This document shows positions 8,837 through 19,785 of a DNA stretch of 64,000 nucleotides, piece by piece (position 1 is the stretch's first letter; each line of letters opens with the position of its first letter). Made by a program: the position numbers and the translations under genes. The notes below the pieces were generated by a model. That model saw only the letters and a program-made list of their open reading frames with translations, was not told the origin of the DNA and searched no databases. The stretch comes from an uncultured Psychroserpens sp. (GTDB taxonomy: Bacteria > Bacteroidota > Bacteroidia > Flavobacteriales > Flavobacteriaceae), in the NCBI GenBank assembly GCA_947488655.1, contig CANKZZ010000003.1, positions 124,001-188,000 on the forward strand. The letters are read 5' to 3'.

Positions 8837-11800
8837 ATGGAAGACTTTGTTTTAAAACTTATTGAAAATAAACAAAAACGCTATGTAGAAGATTATAGCG
8901 AGATGCTTGGTGATTATAAACGCGAGTTAGAAACCATTAAAGGGTATAATGGTAGGCAGTTACTAGAGTTACTTCAAAATTGTGACGACGAAGGCGCGAC
9001 TAAAGTTACTATAGCATTAGATAAGGAAGCCAAGACTATAAGTATTAGTAATAATGGAAATACATCATTTTCAGAAAAAGGATATCGTTCACTATTTATT
9101 GCCAATTTATCTTCTAAAACATCTCGTAAATATATTGGTAATAAAGGCTTAGGCTTTCGTTCTATTATTAACTGGAGTAAATCTATAGAAATACAAAGTA
9201 ATAATCTATCTCTTTTCTATTCAGAAAAAAACACAAAAGAGAACTATGAAAAGTTGTTTTTAGAAGAAGAAAGACAGAGAATAGTTAAAGAAGAAAATCT
9301 TGGCGAAAACACAATACCAATGCCATTTTTAAGTATGCCAATACTTAAAAATATAAATCAAGGTGATTTTAAAACAGCTATAATTATTCAGTTTAAGAAA
9401 AAGGCATTTAAAGATATTTTTAAACAAGTTAAAAATATCACACCAGAAACATTATTGTTCTTAAAGCACATAGAAGAAGTCCATTTTGAAGGTTTTGAAG
9501 ACGTTGCAAACATAAAATGTAATAGAGAAACTCATTTGCAAAAAACAGCTGAGTTTTCACCTAAAGAGTTTATTAAATTTTCAGCTAATTCCTGGTCTAT
9601 CTTTGAAGTTGAAAAAGAATTGCCATCTAAATTTCAAGATTCTAATAAAACAGAAAAAGAGTATTACCAAATTAAAATTGCGGTAGAAGATAATTTTGAA
9701 AAGTCTTCGCCTAATTTATATTCTTTTTTCCCAACTAATATTAAGCTAAATCAACCTTATGTTTTACACGCTACTTTTGATTTAGATGCCACAAGAAATC
9801 AATTAAACGAATCAGACAAAAATAGATATATTCTAGAAAAAGTAGTTGCTTTTACCATTAAGGTTGCTAAATACTTTTCGCAAGCTAAAGTGTCTTATCA
9901 ACCTTTGTCAATATTAAATCACACACACATAGCAGATACGTTAGATAATTTGGGTTATTACGATTTAATTGAAGAAGCTATAAATAATGAAGCCATATTT
10001 CCTTGTATAGATAATAATTATAGAACTTTAGAAGAAGTCATTTATATAAATGATGAATTTGCAGAATGTTTACAAGATGCAAATGCTGAAAGTATTATTT
10101 CTATTCACATACTGCCTTTAAAAGACTTATCTCTTGAAGCTTTCAATTTAGAAGATAAAATAGATGATAGCATTGAAGTTTTAAGTGATTATTTAGAACT
10201 TTTAAATCAAATTTCAGCAAAAAAATTATCTATTAAGCAGCGAGCAAAATGGATACGCTTAATCACGCAAGAGGCTAGTTTTATAAAAAATGAACACAAG
10301 GATGGTCTTAACTTTTTAATAGATAAAAAAAATGAACCTTTAAATGGTGATGAGTATATCTACACACCAGTTAGTACTTCTAAAACTAGTAAAGATGATA
10401 TTGAGCTCGCAAAACCAAATTTTGCTAATATTAAATTTATAAATGACGAGTTATTTGTTAGTCTATTAAGCGAATTTAGCTTTGATAAAAGTGATAACCC
10501 TAATAAAGGGCGTTTTATATATGATGAACTAAAAGGCTTTTGTAATATTCACAGTTATGAGCCAGCCACATTATCTCAAAAAATAATTAGAGAAACTAAT
10601 ACTGTAATAGAAAGAGATAAAGATAATAGCGCTGTATATATAAAAGAAATGAATAGGTGTTTGTATCATAATTTCAAATTAATGAAAGAGGGTACAAAAA
10701 TTCCTGATGATTCCATTAAAATTCCGTGCATTACAAAAAATGGAAAAATAGCATTTACGGAAGATATTATTCTTTCAGAGTTTTATCCAACAGGTAAAAG
10801 GACACAATTAATTTTTGAAGATGTATTATCGGATAAAAACTTTTTAGCCAAGCCAATAGATTTGGGCTTAGATGAAAATGAAGATAGTTATGAGTTAGAA
10901 AAGTACTTAAATTGGATAAAGGTTAATAGTTATGCAAGGTATAAAAACAAGTCTGTTACAGATTTTGGAATTGAAGGATATGTAAATTATGTAAATAACT
11001 ATAACGGTTTTGGCAGATATACTGGTTATAATATTAGTTATAAAGTAATAAATGGGTTTAAATCTATTTTAGAAAAAATATCGGTAGAAAAATTAATTCT
11101 TTGGATTTATTACGATGACGTTTTAAAACAACAATTGTATGATTTTAATAACGAAGATAATTTTAGATTTTTTTATTTTAATTACAATACCATTTCAAAC
11201 AAGCCATCTTATTTAAAGTATTTAATTTATATTAATTTCAAGTATAATTTTTCAGAATTACTTATAGATGAAAAGTATTCTTGGGTTAATAATTATAAAA
11301 TAAACTACAAGAAGATTATGGATTTTGATAGTAATATCAATAAAACCATAATTAATGAAATTTTAGTAAGTCTAGGTGCAAACGATGATTTTAACCAATT
11401 ACCTATTGATAAAGTTGCAGAAATTATAAATAAGTTACCTGATAATTATCCAAACGGTGCTAAGTCCCAAACTTTTTATAAAAAAGCATTAAACCATTAT
11501 AGTCAAAATGAAATTGAAATTGAAGAACCACTAAAACTCTTTGCTCATAACGGAAATGAGCTTCAAATTTATAACCAAGACGAGGTATATTTTAGCGAGA
11601 AAATTAAATTACCCAACAGGCTTAAAAAGGACTTCCCAATTTTTAATTACCCAGCAAGAGCAGGTGGTGGAGAAGCGATAAAGTTTTTTGGTATTAACGA
11701 TTTAAAAGAGGTGAAAATCGAAATTAAGGACAAAGTGTTATTAACTTCTATAACTGATCGCTTTGAAGAAGTTTTATTTACATTGAAGCCTTTCTTATTA

Positions 11801-13360
11801 AGCCATCGATTAAATGTTATTGAAGATGTTGAAGTAAGAAAAATTCAAGCTTCAATATGTCAAAAAATTAAAATTCTTTTATGTTCTTCAGTAGATTATA
11901 AAGTTAAAGAAAGTGCTTATGAAGTGGCAGACTATGAGTTCTTACATTATAAGGAACAGACATATTTGATTAAAATCAATGATTTTGATTCTTTTGAAAC
12001 TTTAAAGAAGAATGTAGACTTTACAAATAGTTTTGCGGATATTATAGCTCTAGCTTTTGATGTTAGTAGCGATAAAAACGAATATAAATATATTTTGAGA
12101 AGTGATTTTGAAGATGTTCAGAATAGTATTAAAAACGACTTAGGAGAAGATACTTTAAATGAGGCTAGAGAATATTTAGGACTTGCCGATTACAAACAAG
12201 CCTTTTGGCAAGCAGTTTTTCAAGTAAGAGGTCTTGAATATAATGATTTGTTGGACGATTTGGCTTTAGAAGAAACAATAGCAGAGAGTTTAGGTATTGA
12301 GTTTGATACCAATTCTTTGGATTACGAAAAGATAAACTCAGAAAATGAATTAGTCAAAATAGAACAGTTATTTGACGAATTAGATATAACTCTAGAAAAT
12401 TTCGCTAAATATTATAGTTATAAAATTAGCATTGCTCAATACCATCTTTCAAAAATAAAAGATGCAATTCTTTCTAAAAAGAATGTCATAAAATCTTCTG
12501 TTTGGGTTAGTTTTAAAGAAAAGACTATTGATGAGAAAGCTGAATTTTTAGCTGAAATTAATAGATATGAAGACTATAAAGAATTTGCGGAAAAGAAAGC
12601 AGAAGAGTTTAAACATCACTTCAATATAGATAAGTCTTTGGTCTTCAAAGATTATAGAAATTTGATTTATCCTAATCTGACTTTAATTGATAATGTAAAA
12701 CTTGATGAAATAAAAAGAAAGCAAAAAGAGAATTTTACAGATGATGAGCTTTACGAAATTAGCCAAAGCGAACGTTTAAAAAGTCTACTATATTTTGAAG
12801 ATGCCTTAGAAGTTATTAAAGAAGAACTAAATGAAGTTGTAGAACTTGAAGTTGAAAATTTTTCAATTAATGATATGCATGCAAATGGCAACGAGGTTGC
12901 TGTAGAAACTCGTTTACTTAGTAGTAATGTTTTAAAAACCAAAAATCCGCCTAGAGGTAGTAAAAGAAATAGTGTATATACACCAAAAGAAAAAAATAAT
13001 AAAGGTTTAAAGATAAAAGGTAATAACTCGGAGCAAGTAGTCTATGATTTTCTAATTGAAAGTGGCTATAAAAATGTAGACCTTGTAAGTGAAGACAATG
13101 AAGGTCTACAATGTGATATAAGATATACAAACAACAAAGAAGAAGTAAAGTATGTTGAAGTTAAAACCTTTGATAATGGAAGTTTCTACTTATCCAAATC
13201 AGAGTTTGATTTCGGAAAAAACAATGAAAAAGATTATGAAGTATGGTTAGTTAAAAATAAGCAGGATATAATTCCTATTTATGACTTCTTTTCAAATCAA
13301 AAATATAAAACAACTGTAAATGAATATTTAGTTCATTTAGAAATCGTTAATAATAAATAA
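8837..13360 (+). CDS. Sacsin-like GHKL ATPase with C-terminal DUF3883 domain
   Basis: 1507 residues. The N-terminus carries an Hsp90/sacsin-type GHKL fold: LLELLQNCDDEG (N-box, metal Asn/Asp), ISISNNGNTSF (G1) and YIGNKGLGFRSI (G2 lid) within the first 110 residues. The long middle has no recognised domain. The C-terminus (from about residue 1395) reads SEQVVYDFLIESGY...CDIRY...YVEVKTF, the PD-(D/E)xK-like core of DUF3883. ATG 8837 is preferred over an in-frame TTG at 8828 that overlaps hsdS. It sits between hsdS and hsdR with 2- and 3-base gaps, so it is part of the restriction operon. An ATP-driven accessory nuclease or sensor role is inferred. Confidence 0.8.
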   Translation: MEDFVLKLIENKQKRYVEDYSEMLGDYKRELETIKGYNGRQLLELLQNCDDEGATKVTIALDKEAKTISISNNGNTSFSEKGYRSLFIANLSSKTSRKYIGNKGLGFRSIINWSKSIEIQSNNLSLFYSEKNTKENYEKLFLEEERQRIVKEENLGENTIPMPFLSMPILKNINQGDFKTAIIIQFKKKAFKDIFKQVKNITPETLLFLKHIEEVHFEGFEDVANIKCNRETHLQKTAEFSPKEFIKFSANSWSIFEVEKELPSKFQDSNKTEKEYYQIKIAVEDNFEKSSPNLYSFFPTNIKLNQPYVLHATFDLDATRNQLNESDKNRYILEKVVAFTIKVAKYFSQAKVSYQPLSILNHTHIADTLDNLGYYDLIEEAINNEAIFPCIDNNYRTLEEVIYINDEFAECLQDANAESIISIHILPLKDLSLEAFNLEDKIDDSIEVLSDYLELLNQISAKKLSIKQRAKWIRLITQEASFIKNEHKDGLNFLIDKKNEPLNGDEYIYTPVSTSKTSKDDIELAKPNFANIKFINDELFVSLLSEFSFDKSDNPNKGRFIYDELKGFCNIHSYEPATLSQKIIRETNTVIERDKDNSAVYIKEMNRCLYHNFKLMKEGTKIPDDSIKIPCITKNGKIAFTEDIILSEFYPTGKRTQLIFEDVLSDKNFLAKPIDLGLDENEDSYELEKYLNWIKVNSYARYKNKSVTDFGIEGYVNYVNNYNGFGRYTGYNISYKVINGFKSILEKISVEKLILWIYYDDVLKQQLYDFNNEDNFRFFYFNYNTISNKPSYLKYLIYINFKYNFSELLIDEKYSWVNNYKINYKKIMDFDSNINKTIINEILVSLGANDDFNQLPIDKVAEIINKLPDNYPNGAKSQTFYKKALNHYSQNEIEIEEPLKLFAHNGNELQIYNQDEVYFSEKIKLPNRLKKDFPIFNYPARAGGGEAIKFFGINDLKEVKIEIKDKVLLTSITDRFEEVLFTLKPFLLSHRLNVIEDVEVRKIQASICQKIKILLCSSVDYKVKESAYEVADYEFLHYKEQTYLIKINDFDSFETLKKNVDFTNSFADIIALAFDVSSDKNEYKYILRSDFEDVQNSIKNDLGEDTLNEAREYLGLADYKQAFWQAVFQVRGLEYNDLLDDLALEETIAESLGIEFDTNSLDYEKINSENELVKIEQLFDELDITLENFAKYYSYKISIAQYHLSKIKDAILSKKNVIKSSVWVSFKEKTIDEKAEFLAEINRYEDYKEFAEKKAEEFKHHFNIDKSLVFKDYRNLIYPNLTLIDNVKLDEIKRKQKENFTDDELYEISQSERLKSLLYFEDALEVIKEELNEVVELEVENFSINDMHANGNEVAVETRLLSSNVLKTKNPPRGSKRNSVYTPKEKNNKGLKIKGNNSEQVVYDFLIESGYKNVDLVSEDNEGLQCDIRYTNNKEEVKYVEVKTFDNGSFYLSKSEFDFGKNNEKDYEVWLVKNKQDIIPIYDFFSNQKYKTTVNEYLVHLEIVNNK

Positions 13361-13363
13361 ACT

Positions 13364-16300
13364 ATGCATAGCCAAACCAACGAACAAGCTTTAGAAGCAG
13401 CCATAGAAAGAACCTTAACAGGAACTTGCATAGAAGCCATTAAAGAAGATGGCTTGTCTGTAGATGCAGTTAATGAAAACGCTGAGGTATACAGAACAGG
13501 AAAAGGCTATTATATTGGTCGGCCTTCATATTTTAATGCACAATTTGCAATAGACGAGCAGTTTTTCTGGAGTTTTTTAGAGAACACACAAAAAGATGAA
13601 TTAGAAAAATTACAAAAGCAAAGCGACTGGAAATTAAAAATTCTAAACCGTTATGATCGTTTGGTTAAAAAGTATGGAATTCTATATCTGCTTAAAAAAG
13701 GGTTGCAAGTAGACGATGCACATTTCACGTTGTTTTATCAATTACCATTGGCAAGTAGTAGCCAACAAGTAAAAGATAATTTTGAGAAAAATAGTTTTAG
13801 CGAAACCAGGCAATTACGCTATAGCGTAGACAACCCAAGAGAAGAAATAGACATGGTATTGTTTATTAATGGTTTGCCAATTGTAACCATGGAGCTTAAA
13901 AATGCATGGACTGGTCAAAATGCCAGAGTGCATGGGCAAGACCAATACAAGAACAAACGCGATACCAAACAACCTTTATTACAATTTGCACGTTGTGTAG
14001 TACATTTTGCTGTAGACACAGATGAAGCCTATATGACAACTAAGTTAAATGGAAGAAATACCTTTTTCTTACCTTTTAACAAAGGAAATAAACATGGTAA
14101 AGGTAATCCTGAATTACAAAAAGGAGCAATCGGTCATCGTACGAATTACTTATGGAATGAAGTTTTTACAAGAGAAAGTTTAGCCAATATCATTCAGCAC
14201 TTTGTGCGATTGGATGGTAAAAAGAAAGACCCAATACAAACCAAAACATTATTCTTTCCTAGATACCACCAAATGGATGTGGTACGTAAAATAATAGCAG
14301 ATGCAAGTAGAAAAGGCGTAGGACAAACCTATTTAATTCAACATTCTGCTGGTTCTGGAAAATCTAATTCCATTACTTGGGCAGCCTATCAACTCATAGA
14401 AACCTATCCAGAAAATAGTAATGTACCAGGCATTACAGATGTAGAACGACCATTATTTGATTCGGTTATTGTAGTTACCGACAGACGTTTGTTAGACAAA
14501 CAAATACGCGATAATATTGCAGATTTTTCAGAAGTTAAAAATATTATTGCTCCTGCATATTCTTCAAAAGAACTAAGAGATAGTTTAGAGCAAGGCAAGA
14601 AAATTATTATTACAACCATTCAAAAATTCCCATTCATCATAGATGGTATTGCAGATTTAAGTGACAAGCGTTTTGCTGTTATTATTGATGAGGCACACAG
14701 TAGCCAAAGTGGTTCTGCACATGATAACATGAATAGAGCTATGGGACAGCAATTTAATGAAGACGATGCTGTAGACGCGCAAGATAAAATAGTACAAGCA
14801 ATGCAATCGCGTAAAATGCGCGGTAATGCAAGTTATTTAGCATTTACAGCAACACCAAAACCAATTACATTAGAGAAGTTTGGTGTAAAAGATAGCGAAG
14901 GTAAGTTTAAACCGTTTCATTTATACTCAATGAAACAAGCTATTGAAGAAGGTTTTATTTTAGATGTATTAGCAAATTACACAACGTTAAAGAGTTATTA
15001 CGAGATAGAAAAATCTATTGAAGATAATCCATTGTTTGATTCTTCTAAAGCACAGAAAAAATTACGTGCTTATGTAGAGCAACATCAACAAACCATAAAT
15101 ACAAAAGCAGAAATAATACTCGATCATTTTATTCCTAAAATAGTCAATCAAAAAAAGCTAAAAGGAAAAGCTAAAGCAATGGTAGTAACGCAGAGTATAG
15201 AATCTGCTATCCGTTATTATAAAGCATTACAAAATATATTAAAAGATAAAGGGCGTCCTTTTAAAGTACTAATCGCATTTTCTGGAAGTAAAGAAGTGGA
15301 TGGTATAGAATACACAGAAGCCGAGATGAATGGCTTTGCAGAAAAAGATACACGTATTAAATTTGATGAAGAGGACTATAGAATATTAGTAGTTGCTAAT
15401 AAATACTTGACAGGTTTTGATCAACCAAAACTGTGTGCGATGTATGTAGATAAAAAATTACAAGGTGTATTAGCAGTGCAAGCATTATCCCGATTAAATA
15501 GAGCAGCAACAAAATTAGGTAAGAAAACAGAGGACGTTTTTGTATTAGATTTCTTTAACTCGACAGATGATATTAAGAACTCATTTGATCCTTTTTATAC
15601 AGCAACATCTTTAAGTGAAGCTACAGATGTAAATGTATTACATGAATTAAAAGAAGTATTGGATGATGTTGGTGTTTATGAATGGAGTGAAGTAGAAGAT
15701 TTTAATATTAAGTTTTTTAATAAAGAAGATGCGCAAGTATTAAGTCCGATTATTGAAAGAGCAGCAGAGCGTTTTGTGAATGAGTTAGAATTAGAAGATG
15801 ATGATAAAGCAGACTTTAAGATTAAAGCAAAACAGTTTGTGAAAATCTATGGTCAAATGGCTTCAATAATGCCTTATGAAATACTCAATTGGGAAAAACT
15901 GTTTTGGTTTTTAAAATTCTTAATTCCCAAGCTTCCAGTAAGACCAGATGCTATTGATGGCTTAGACGAATTGTTGGAGTCAGTAGATTTATCGACCTAT
16001 GGATTAGAGCGTGTAAAATTAAATCAAACTATTGGTTTAGACGATACTGAAAGTGAAGTAGATCCTCAAAATCCTAATCCAAGGGGTGCTCATGGTAATG
16101 AAGAGGAACTAGATCCATTAGATTTAATTATACAAAGTTTTAATGAACGTTGGTTTCAAAATTGGGAAGCAACACCAGAAAATCAACGTGTTAAGTTTAT
16201 TAGTTTAACAAAGTCTATACAAGCGCATCCAGATTTTTTACAAAAAGTAGTTGAAAATAGTGATGAGCAAAATAAGAATTTAGCTTTTCAGAAAATTCTT

Positions 16301-16423
16301 GATGAGGTGATGTCTAAGCAACGCAAACAAGAGCTAGATTTGTATAGATTATATGCTAAAGATGATGCGTTTAAAACAGCCTTTTTCGATACGATGAAGC
16401 GTATGGCTAGTGTTTCGAAATAA
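13364..16423 (+). CDS. hsdR: Type I restriction endonuclease/translocase subunit (HsdR)
   Basis: 1019 residues, normal for HsdR. The N-terminal PD-(D/E)xK nuclease is seen as IDMVLFINGLPIVTMELK (D163, E177, K179). The SF2 motor follows with SAGSGKS (Walker A, 328-334), IIDEAHSSQSG (DEAH 442-445), AFTATP (motif III), and VANKYLTGFDQPKLC plus ALSRLNRA (motifs V and VI). It translocates DNA and cuts unmodified DNA at a distance in complex with HsdM2S. All motifs look intact. It starts 3 bases after the GHKL/DUF3883 gene. Confidence 0.95.
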   Translation: MHSQTNEQALEAAIERTLTGTCIEAIKEDGLSVDAVNENAEVYRTGKGYYIGRPSYFNAQFAIDEQFFWSFLENTQKDELEKLQKQSDWKLKILNRYDRLVKKYGILYLLKKGLQVDDAHFTLFYQLPLASSSQQVKDNFEKNSFSETRQLRYSVDNPREEIDMVLFINGLPIVTMELKNAWTGQNARVHGQDQYKNKRDTKQPLLQFARCVVHFAVDTDEAYMTTKLNGRNTFFLPFNKGNKHGKGNPELQKGAIGHRTNYLWNEVFTRESLANIIQHFVRLDGKKKDPIQTKTLFFPRYHQMDVVRKIIADASRKGVGQTYLIQHSAGSGKSNSITWAAYQLIETYPENSNVPGITDVERPLFDSVIVVTDRRLLDKQIRDNIADFSEVKNIIAPAYSSKELRDSLEQGKKIIITTIQKFPFIIDGIADLSDKRFAVIIDEAHSSQSGSAHDNMNRAMGQQFNEDDAVDAQDKIVQAMQSRKMRGNASYLAFTATPKPITLEKFGVKDSEGKFKPFHLYSMKQAIEEGFILDVLANYTTLKSYYEIEKSIEDNPLFDSSKAQKKLRAYVEQHQQTINTKAEIILDHFIPKIVNQKKLKGKAKAMVVTQSIESAIRYYKALQNILKDKGRPFKVLIAFSGSKEVDGIEYTEAEMNGFAEKDTRIKFDEEDYRILVVANKYLTGFDQPKLCAMYVDKKLQGVLAVQALSRLNRAATKLGKKTEDVFVLDFFNSTDDIKNSFDPFYTATSLSEATDVNVLHELKEVLDDVGVYEWSEVEDFNIKFFNKEDAQVLSPIIERAAERFVNELELEDDDKADFKIKAKQFVKIYGQMASIMPYEILNWEKLFWFLKFLIPKLPVRPDAIDGLDELLESVDLSTYGLERVKLNQTIGLDDTESEVDPQNPNPRGAHGNEEELDPLDLIIQSFNERWFQNWEATPENQRVKFISLTKSIQAHPDFLQKVVENSDEQNKNLAFQKILDEVMSKQRKQELDLYRLYAKDDAFKTAFFDTMKRMASVSK

Positions 16424-16470
16424 TCCCCTTCCCAAAAACAATCTACTAAACCTAAGCAATGTAAATTTTA

Positions 16471-19400
16471 ATGATTTTAGAGAAGTATCAATTATACGGA
16501 GAAATCCAAAACAGAGGTTATTCATCAACCGCAATAGTAACAGATGAAAGTGGCGATATTTATTTTGCTAAATGGATAAAAGGAATTGAACAAAACTCAC
16601 AACCGAGTAAAATTCTTTACAATAAATTAAGACATTTAAAAAAAGCAGTCCATTCTTCCCTTCCTAAAATTATTGAATATGAATGGGACGAAAACCAAAA
16701 TGCTTATTGCATCATATTTGAAAACAAAAACGCATCTTCATTAGAGGAAAAGGTTTTTGAAATTAAACCAACTCATTTTTTAAAGGGAATTGAACAAATT
16801 GCAAGTTGTTTACAGCAATTACAACAAAAACATAAACTTGCTCACGGAGATATAACACCTGCAAATATACTTGTAGATGAAAACTATGACTTCTACTTAA
16901 TTGATTTTGGAATTTCAGATATATCTGCAACATTAAGCCAATCACAAGAATTAGAGATTTTCGCAAAAGAATTTGCGTCACCTGAAAAATGGGATAGAAA
17001 AATCCCAAAGGGATTTCCCTACCAATCTGACATCTATTCTATAGGTAAAGTTATTGAATGGTATTTCACAAAAAATGAAATTGACGAATTTGAAGACATT
17101 CAAAGCCTACTTGACTCAACTTGTGAGCAGTTACCGACTAATAGAATAAATTATAATTCCTTTTTAGAACAGCTTTCTAAAATAACAAGTGAAGTCTCAT
17201 TTGATAGTCAAAACACAATCTATCTTTATGCTAATGAAGAAGTAATTGAAGATTTAAACAATTCGGAATTTAAACCAAAGTTTGACATTAGTCCAAGCAG
17301 TGGAAAAAATATACTTTTAAATATATCATCAAAGAACTTTTATTTGCATTGTCTTTGGAAAATTTCAGAAAACGGTCTAGACATAATAAATTCTGCAAGA
17401 AAAGAAGATAAGGAAAATGAGCACTCAAATACTATAAGGTATGGAAAAGAATTGGGGTTACCAATTGTTTTCACTTCTCAAAATGGTTACAACAAACATT
17501 TCAATTTAACACCATTTTTAAAGAAAATACAAAAAGAAAAACAGCACGAGCGTGAATACAGAAAAGGCAAAAGAGAAATTAGTAAAGAACTAAAATTCTT
17601 TAAAGATTTAATCAAAAAAGAACTACAAGTTTTAGAAAAGAACTCATTAAGATTACGCTTTACAAGTTTTGAAAAGAAAGGAAATTATGAAATTTCATTT
17701 AAAATTCAAGATGATGAAAAGTACAGTAAAAATGGTATATTATTTTCTCATATTGACAAAGCAACACCACCAAACCCAGAAGATTTTGAATTTATCATAA
17801 GTGAAACTGCCGATAAAAAACAAATGAAAGATCCACTAAAATTTACGGGAGTTGCTTACGACTTTAATACTAAAACACGAGTTCTAAAATTTAAAGATTG
17901 TGAACGTTTAGACTTTAATAAAATTCCAAAAAACGGGTATATTTTTGAAAATATTGCTAAGCAAGAACAAGAAAAGAGAAGACAAGAAGAAGCGATACGA
18001 AAAGTAGAATACAATGAAGTTCAAAATAGAGATTTAATACATTACATCTTTAATCCTATTGACTTGCAAGGCAAATATCTTGAATTTCCAGAATTAACAA
18101 ATGTTTATCAAACAGACGAAAAAGGCAATGATTTCGTATATAGTTTTAATCAACAGAAAGCCATACTAAACGCCATTCATAGGGAACCTTTAACTGTTAT
18201 TCAAGGACCACCAGGGACAGGAAAAACGACTGTAATTACAGAAATTGTTTTTCAAATTTTAAATAAAAATCCTGATGCCAAAATTTTAATTACTTCTCAA
18301 ACAAATGATGCTGTCGATAATGTTTTAGATAATCTATTGGAAAAAGAAATTCCAATTGTTCGTTTAAGCGGTATTAGAAAACCAAAAGTTAGTTTACAAA
18401 AACATACCTTAGAAAGAAAAATTGAGGGTTGGAAAGAAGAAGTAAGAAAAAAAACTAAAGCCAACTGGAAGCCATATAAAGAGCAGTTTAAAAAGGAGTT
18501 AGAAAAAGAAAACATTATTCTATTACCAATTTTTGAAATCCTTTCTTCCAACAAACAATGGAAAGTAAAAAAACAACAAATAGAAAAAATATTAGAGCGT
18601 TTTAATACTTTCAAAGATTTAGAGCAATCTTTAGCTTCAGAAAAAGAGTTTATAACTTCAATCAATAGTAAAGTTAAAGTGAACTTTGAAGATTACTTTA
18701 TAAAACAACAAATATTTGAAGATTGGCTATCATCAATTAGTTCGTTAGATGAGAATAGCAATATAAATCAAAAGCTAATAGACAGCATTAGAGTAATTGG
18801 AGCAACCACCAATCATATTGCATCTAATAAATATCAAAAATATAATTTTGAGTTTGATTATGTGATAATGGACGAAAGTGGTAAAGCAACCACTGCAGAA
18901 GCATTAATACCAATAGTTTTAGCCGAGAAATTGGTTTTGGTGGGCGATCACAGACAATTAAGACCAATGTTAACTGCAAATCGTGAAGTAGAAAAGTGGC
19001 TAAGAGAGAAATTTAAGACTGAAATAGATGATTATGATGGTTGGGATGATTATTTCAATAGAGCAAGTCTATTTGAACAGATAATTACAAAAATTGATGA
19101 AGATTTTACCAGTCAATTAGAAGAATGTAGAAGAAGCTCTAAAGACCAAGTTTTACTAACGTCAAAATGCTTCTATGAACCTTTTGGAGATGAACCTATA
19201 AAACCAGTCAAACGAAATTCTGACAAGGAACATAGTCTTGATTTAAAAATTGATAGTTCTATCATATTTTTAAATATAGATAACTCATTTAAAAGTGACA
19301 GAGTAAATAGCTCTTCAAGAAATAAATTAAGTGCTGAATTAATCCCAGAATTATTAAATGGCTTAGAAAAATTTGACCGTGTAAAAAATTATTCAATTGG

Positions 19401-19785
19401 TGTCATTACAGGTTATTCTGCCCAAGTTAGAGAAATAAGAAATGTTGTTAGAAAGAAAATTGATTATCGAAAATTTAAAAATATAAAATCAAGTAATGTT
19501 GTAATATCAGTTGTAGATAAGTTTCAAGGTTTAGAAAAAGACATCATTATTTTCGATTTAGTAAAGAGCAATGATGGTTTAGGTTTTTTATCCAATGCTA
19601 ATCGTATAAATGTTGCTTTATCAAGACAAAAAAAATTATTAATTATTGTTGGTAATTTGGATAGTATCTTAAGTGCTAAATCACATAATTATTCTGAAAA
19701 CACAAATCAAAAACCAGCATTACAAAAATATTTAAGTGAATTGAAAAAAGATTGGATTGTTAACAGCGTAGAACAGATATTTTAA
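16471..19785 (+). CDS. Protein kinase-SF1 (Upf1/DNA2-like) helicase fusion
   Basis: 1104 residues. Residues 1-220 form a protein-kinase fold: Lys in IYFAKWIKG (about 35), the HGDITPANI catalytic loop (His 125) and IDFGIS (DFG at 145). Residues from about 520 form an SF1B helicase: GPPGTGKTT (Walker A, 579), MDESGKATTAEAL (Walker B, 801), GDHRQLRP (motif III), VVDKFQGLEKDIIIF and NVALSRQKKLLIIVG (motifs V and VI). Both catalytic cores look complete. It begins 47 bases after hsdR, and its stop overlaps the next ATG (TAATG). Kinase modules and SF1 helicases each occur in phage-defence systems. I do not recognise this fusion with its partner as a named system. Confidence 0.85.
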   Translation: MILEKYQLYGEIQNRGYSSTAIVTDESGDIYFAKWIKGIEQNSQPSKILYNKLRHLKKAVHSSLPKIIEYEWDENQNAYCIIFENKNASSLEEKVFEIKPTHFLKGIEQIASCLQQLQQKHKLAHGDITPANILVDENYDFYLIDFGISDISATLSQSQELEIFAKEFASPEKWDRKIPKGFPYQSDIYSIGKVIEWYFTKNEIDEFEDIQSLLDSTCEQLPTNRINYNSFLEQLSKITSEVSFDSQNTIYLYANEEVIEDLNNSEFKPKFDISPSSGKNILLNISSKNFYLHCLWKISENGLDIINSARKEDKENEHSNTIRYGKELGLPIVFTSQNGYNKHFNLTPFLKKIQKEKQHEREYRKGKREISKELKFFKDLIKKELQVLEKNSLRLRFTSFEKKGNYEISFKIQDDEKYSKNGILFSHIDKATPPNPEDFEFIISETADKKQMKDPLKFTGVAYDFNTKTRVLKFKDCERLDFNKIPKNGYIFENIAKQEQEKRRQEEAIRKVEYNEVQNRDLIHYIFNPIDLQGKYLEFPELTNVYQTDEKGNDFVYSFNQQKAILNAIHREPLTVIQGPPGTGKTTVITEIVFQILNKNPDAKILITSQTNDAVDNVLDNLLEKEIPIVRLSGIRKPKVSLQKHTLERKIEGWKEEVRKKTKANWKPYKEQFKKELEKENIILLPIFEILSSNKQWKVKKQQIEKILERFNTFKDLEQSLASEKEFITSINSKVKVNFEDYFIKQQIFEDWLSSISSLDENSNINQKLIDSIRVIGATTNHIASNKYQKYNFEFDYVIMDESGKATTAEALIPIVLAEKLVLVGDHRQLRPMLTANREVEKWLREKFKTEIDDYDGWDDYFNRASLFEQIITKIDEDFTSQLEECRRSSKDQVLLTSKCFYEPFGDEPIKPVKRNSDKEHSLDLKIDSSIIFLNIDNSFKSDRVNSSSRNKLSAELIPELLNGLEKFDRVKNYSIGVITGYSAQVREIRNVVRKKIDYRKFKNIKSSNVVISVVDKFQGLEKDIIIFDLVKSNDGLGFLSNANRINVALSRQKKLLIIVGNLDSILSAKSHNYSENTNQKPALQKYLSELKKDWIVNSVEQIF

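Noticed and set aside
18297-18665. 122-codon open frame on the - strand
   Set aside because: Lies within the kinase-helicase gene and shows no domain; an antisense shadow.
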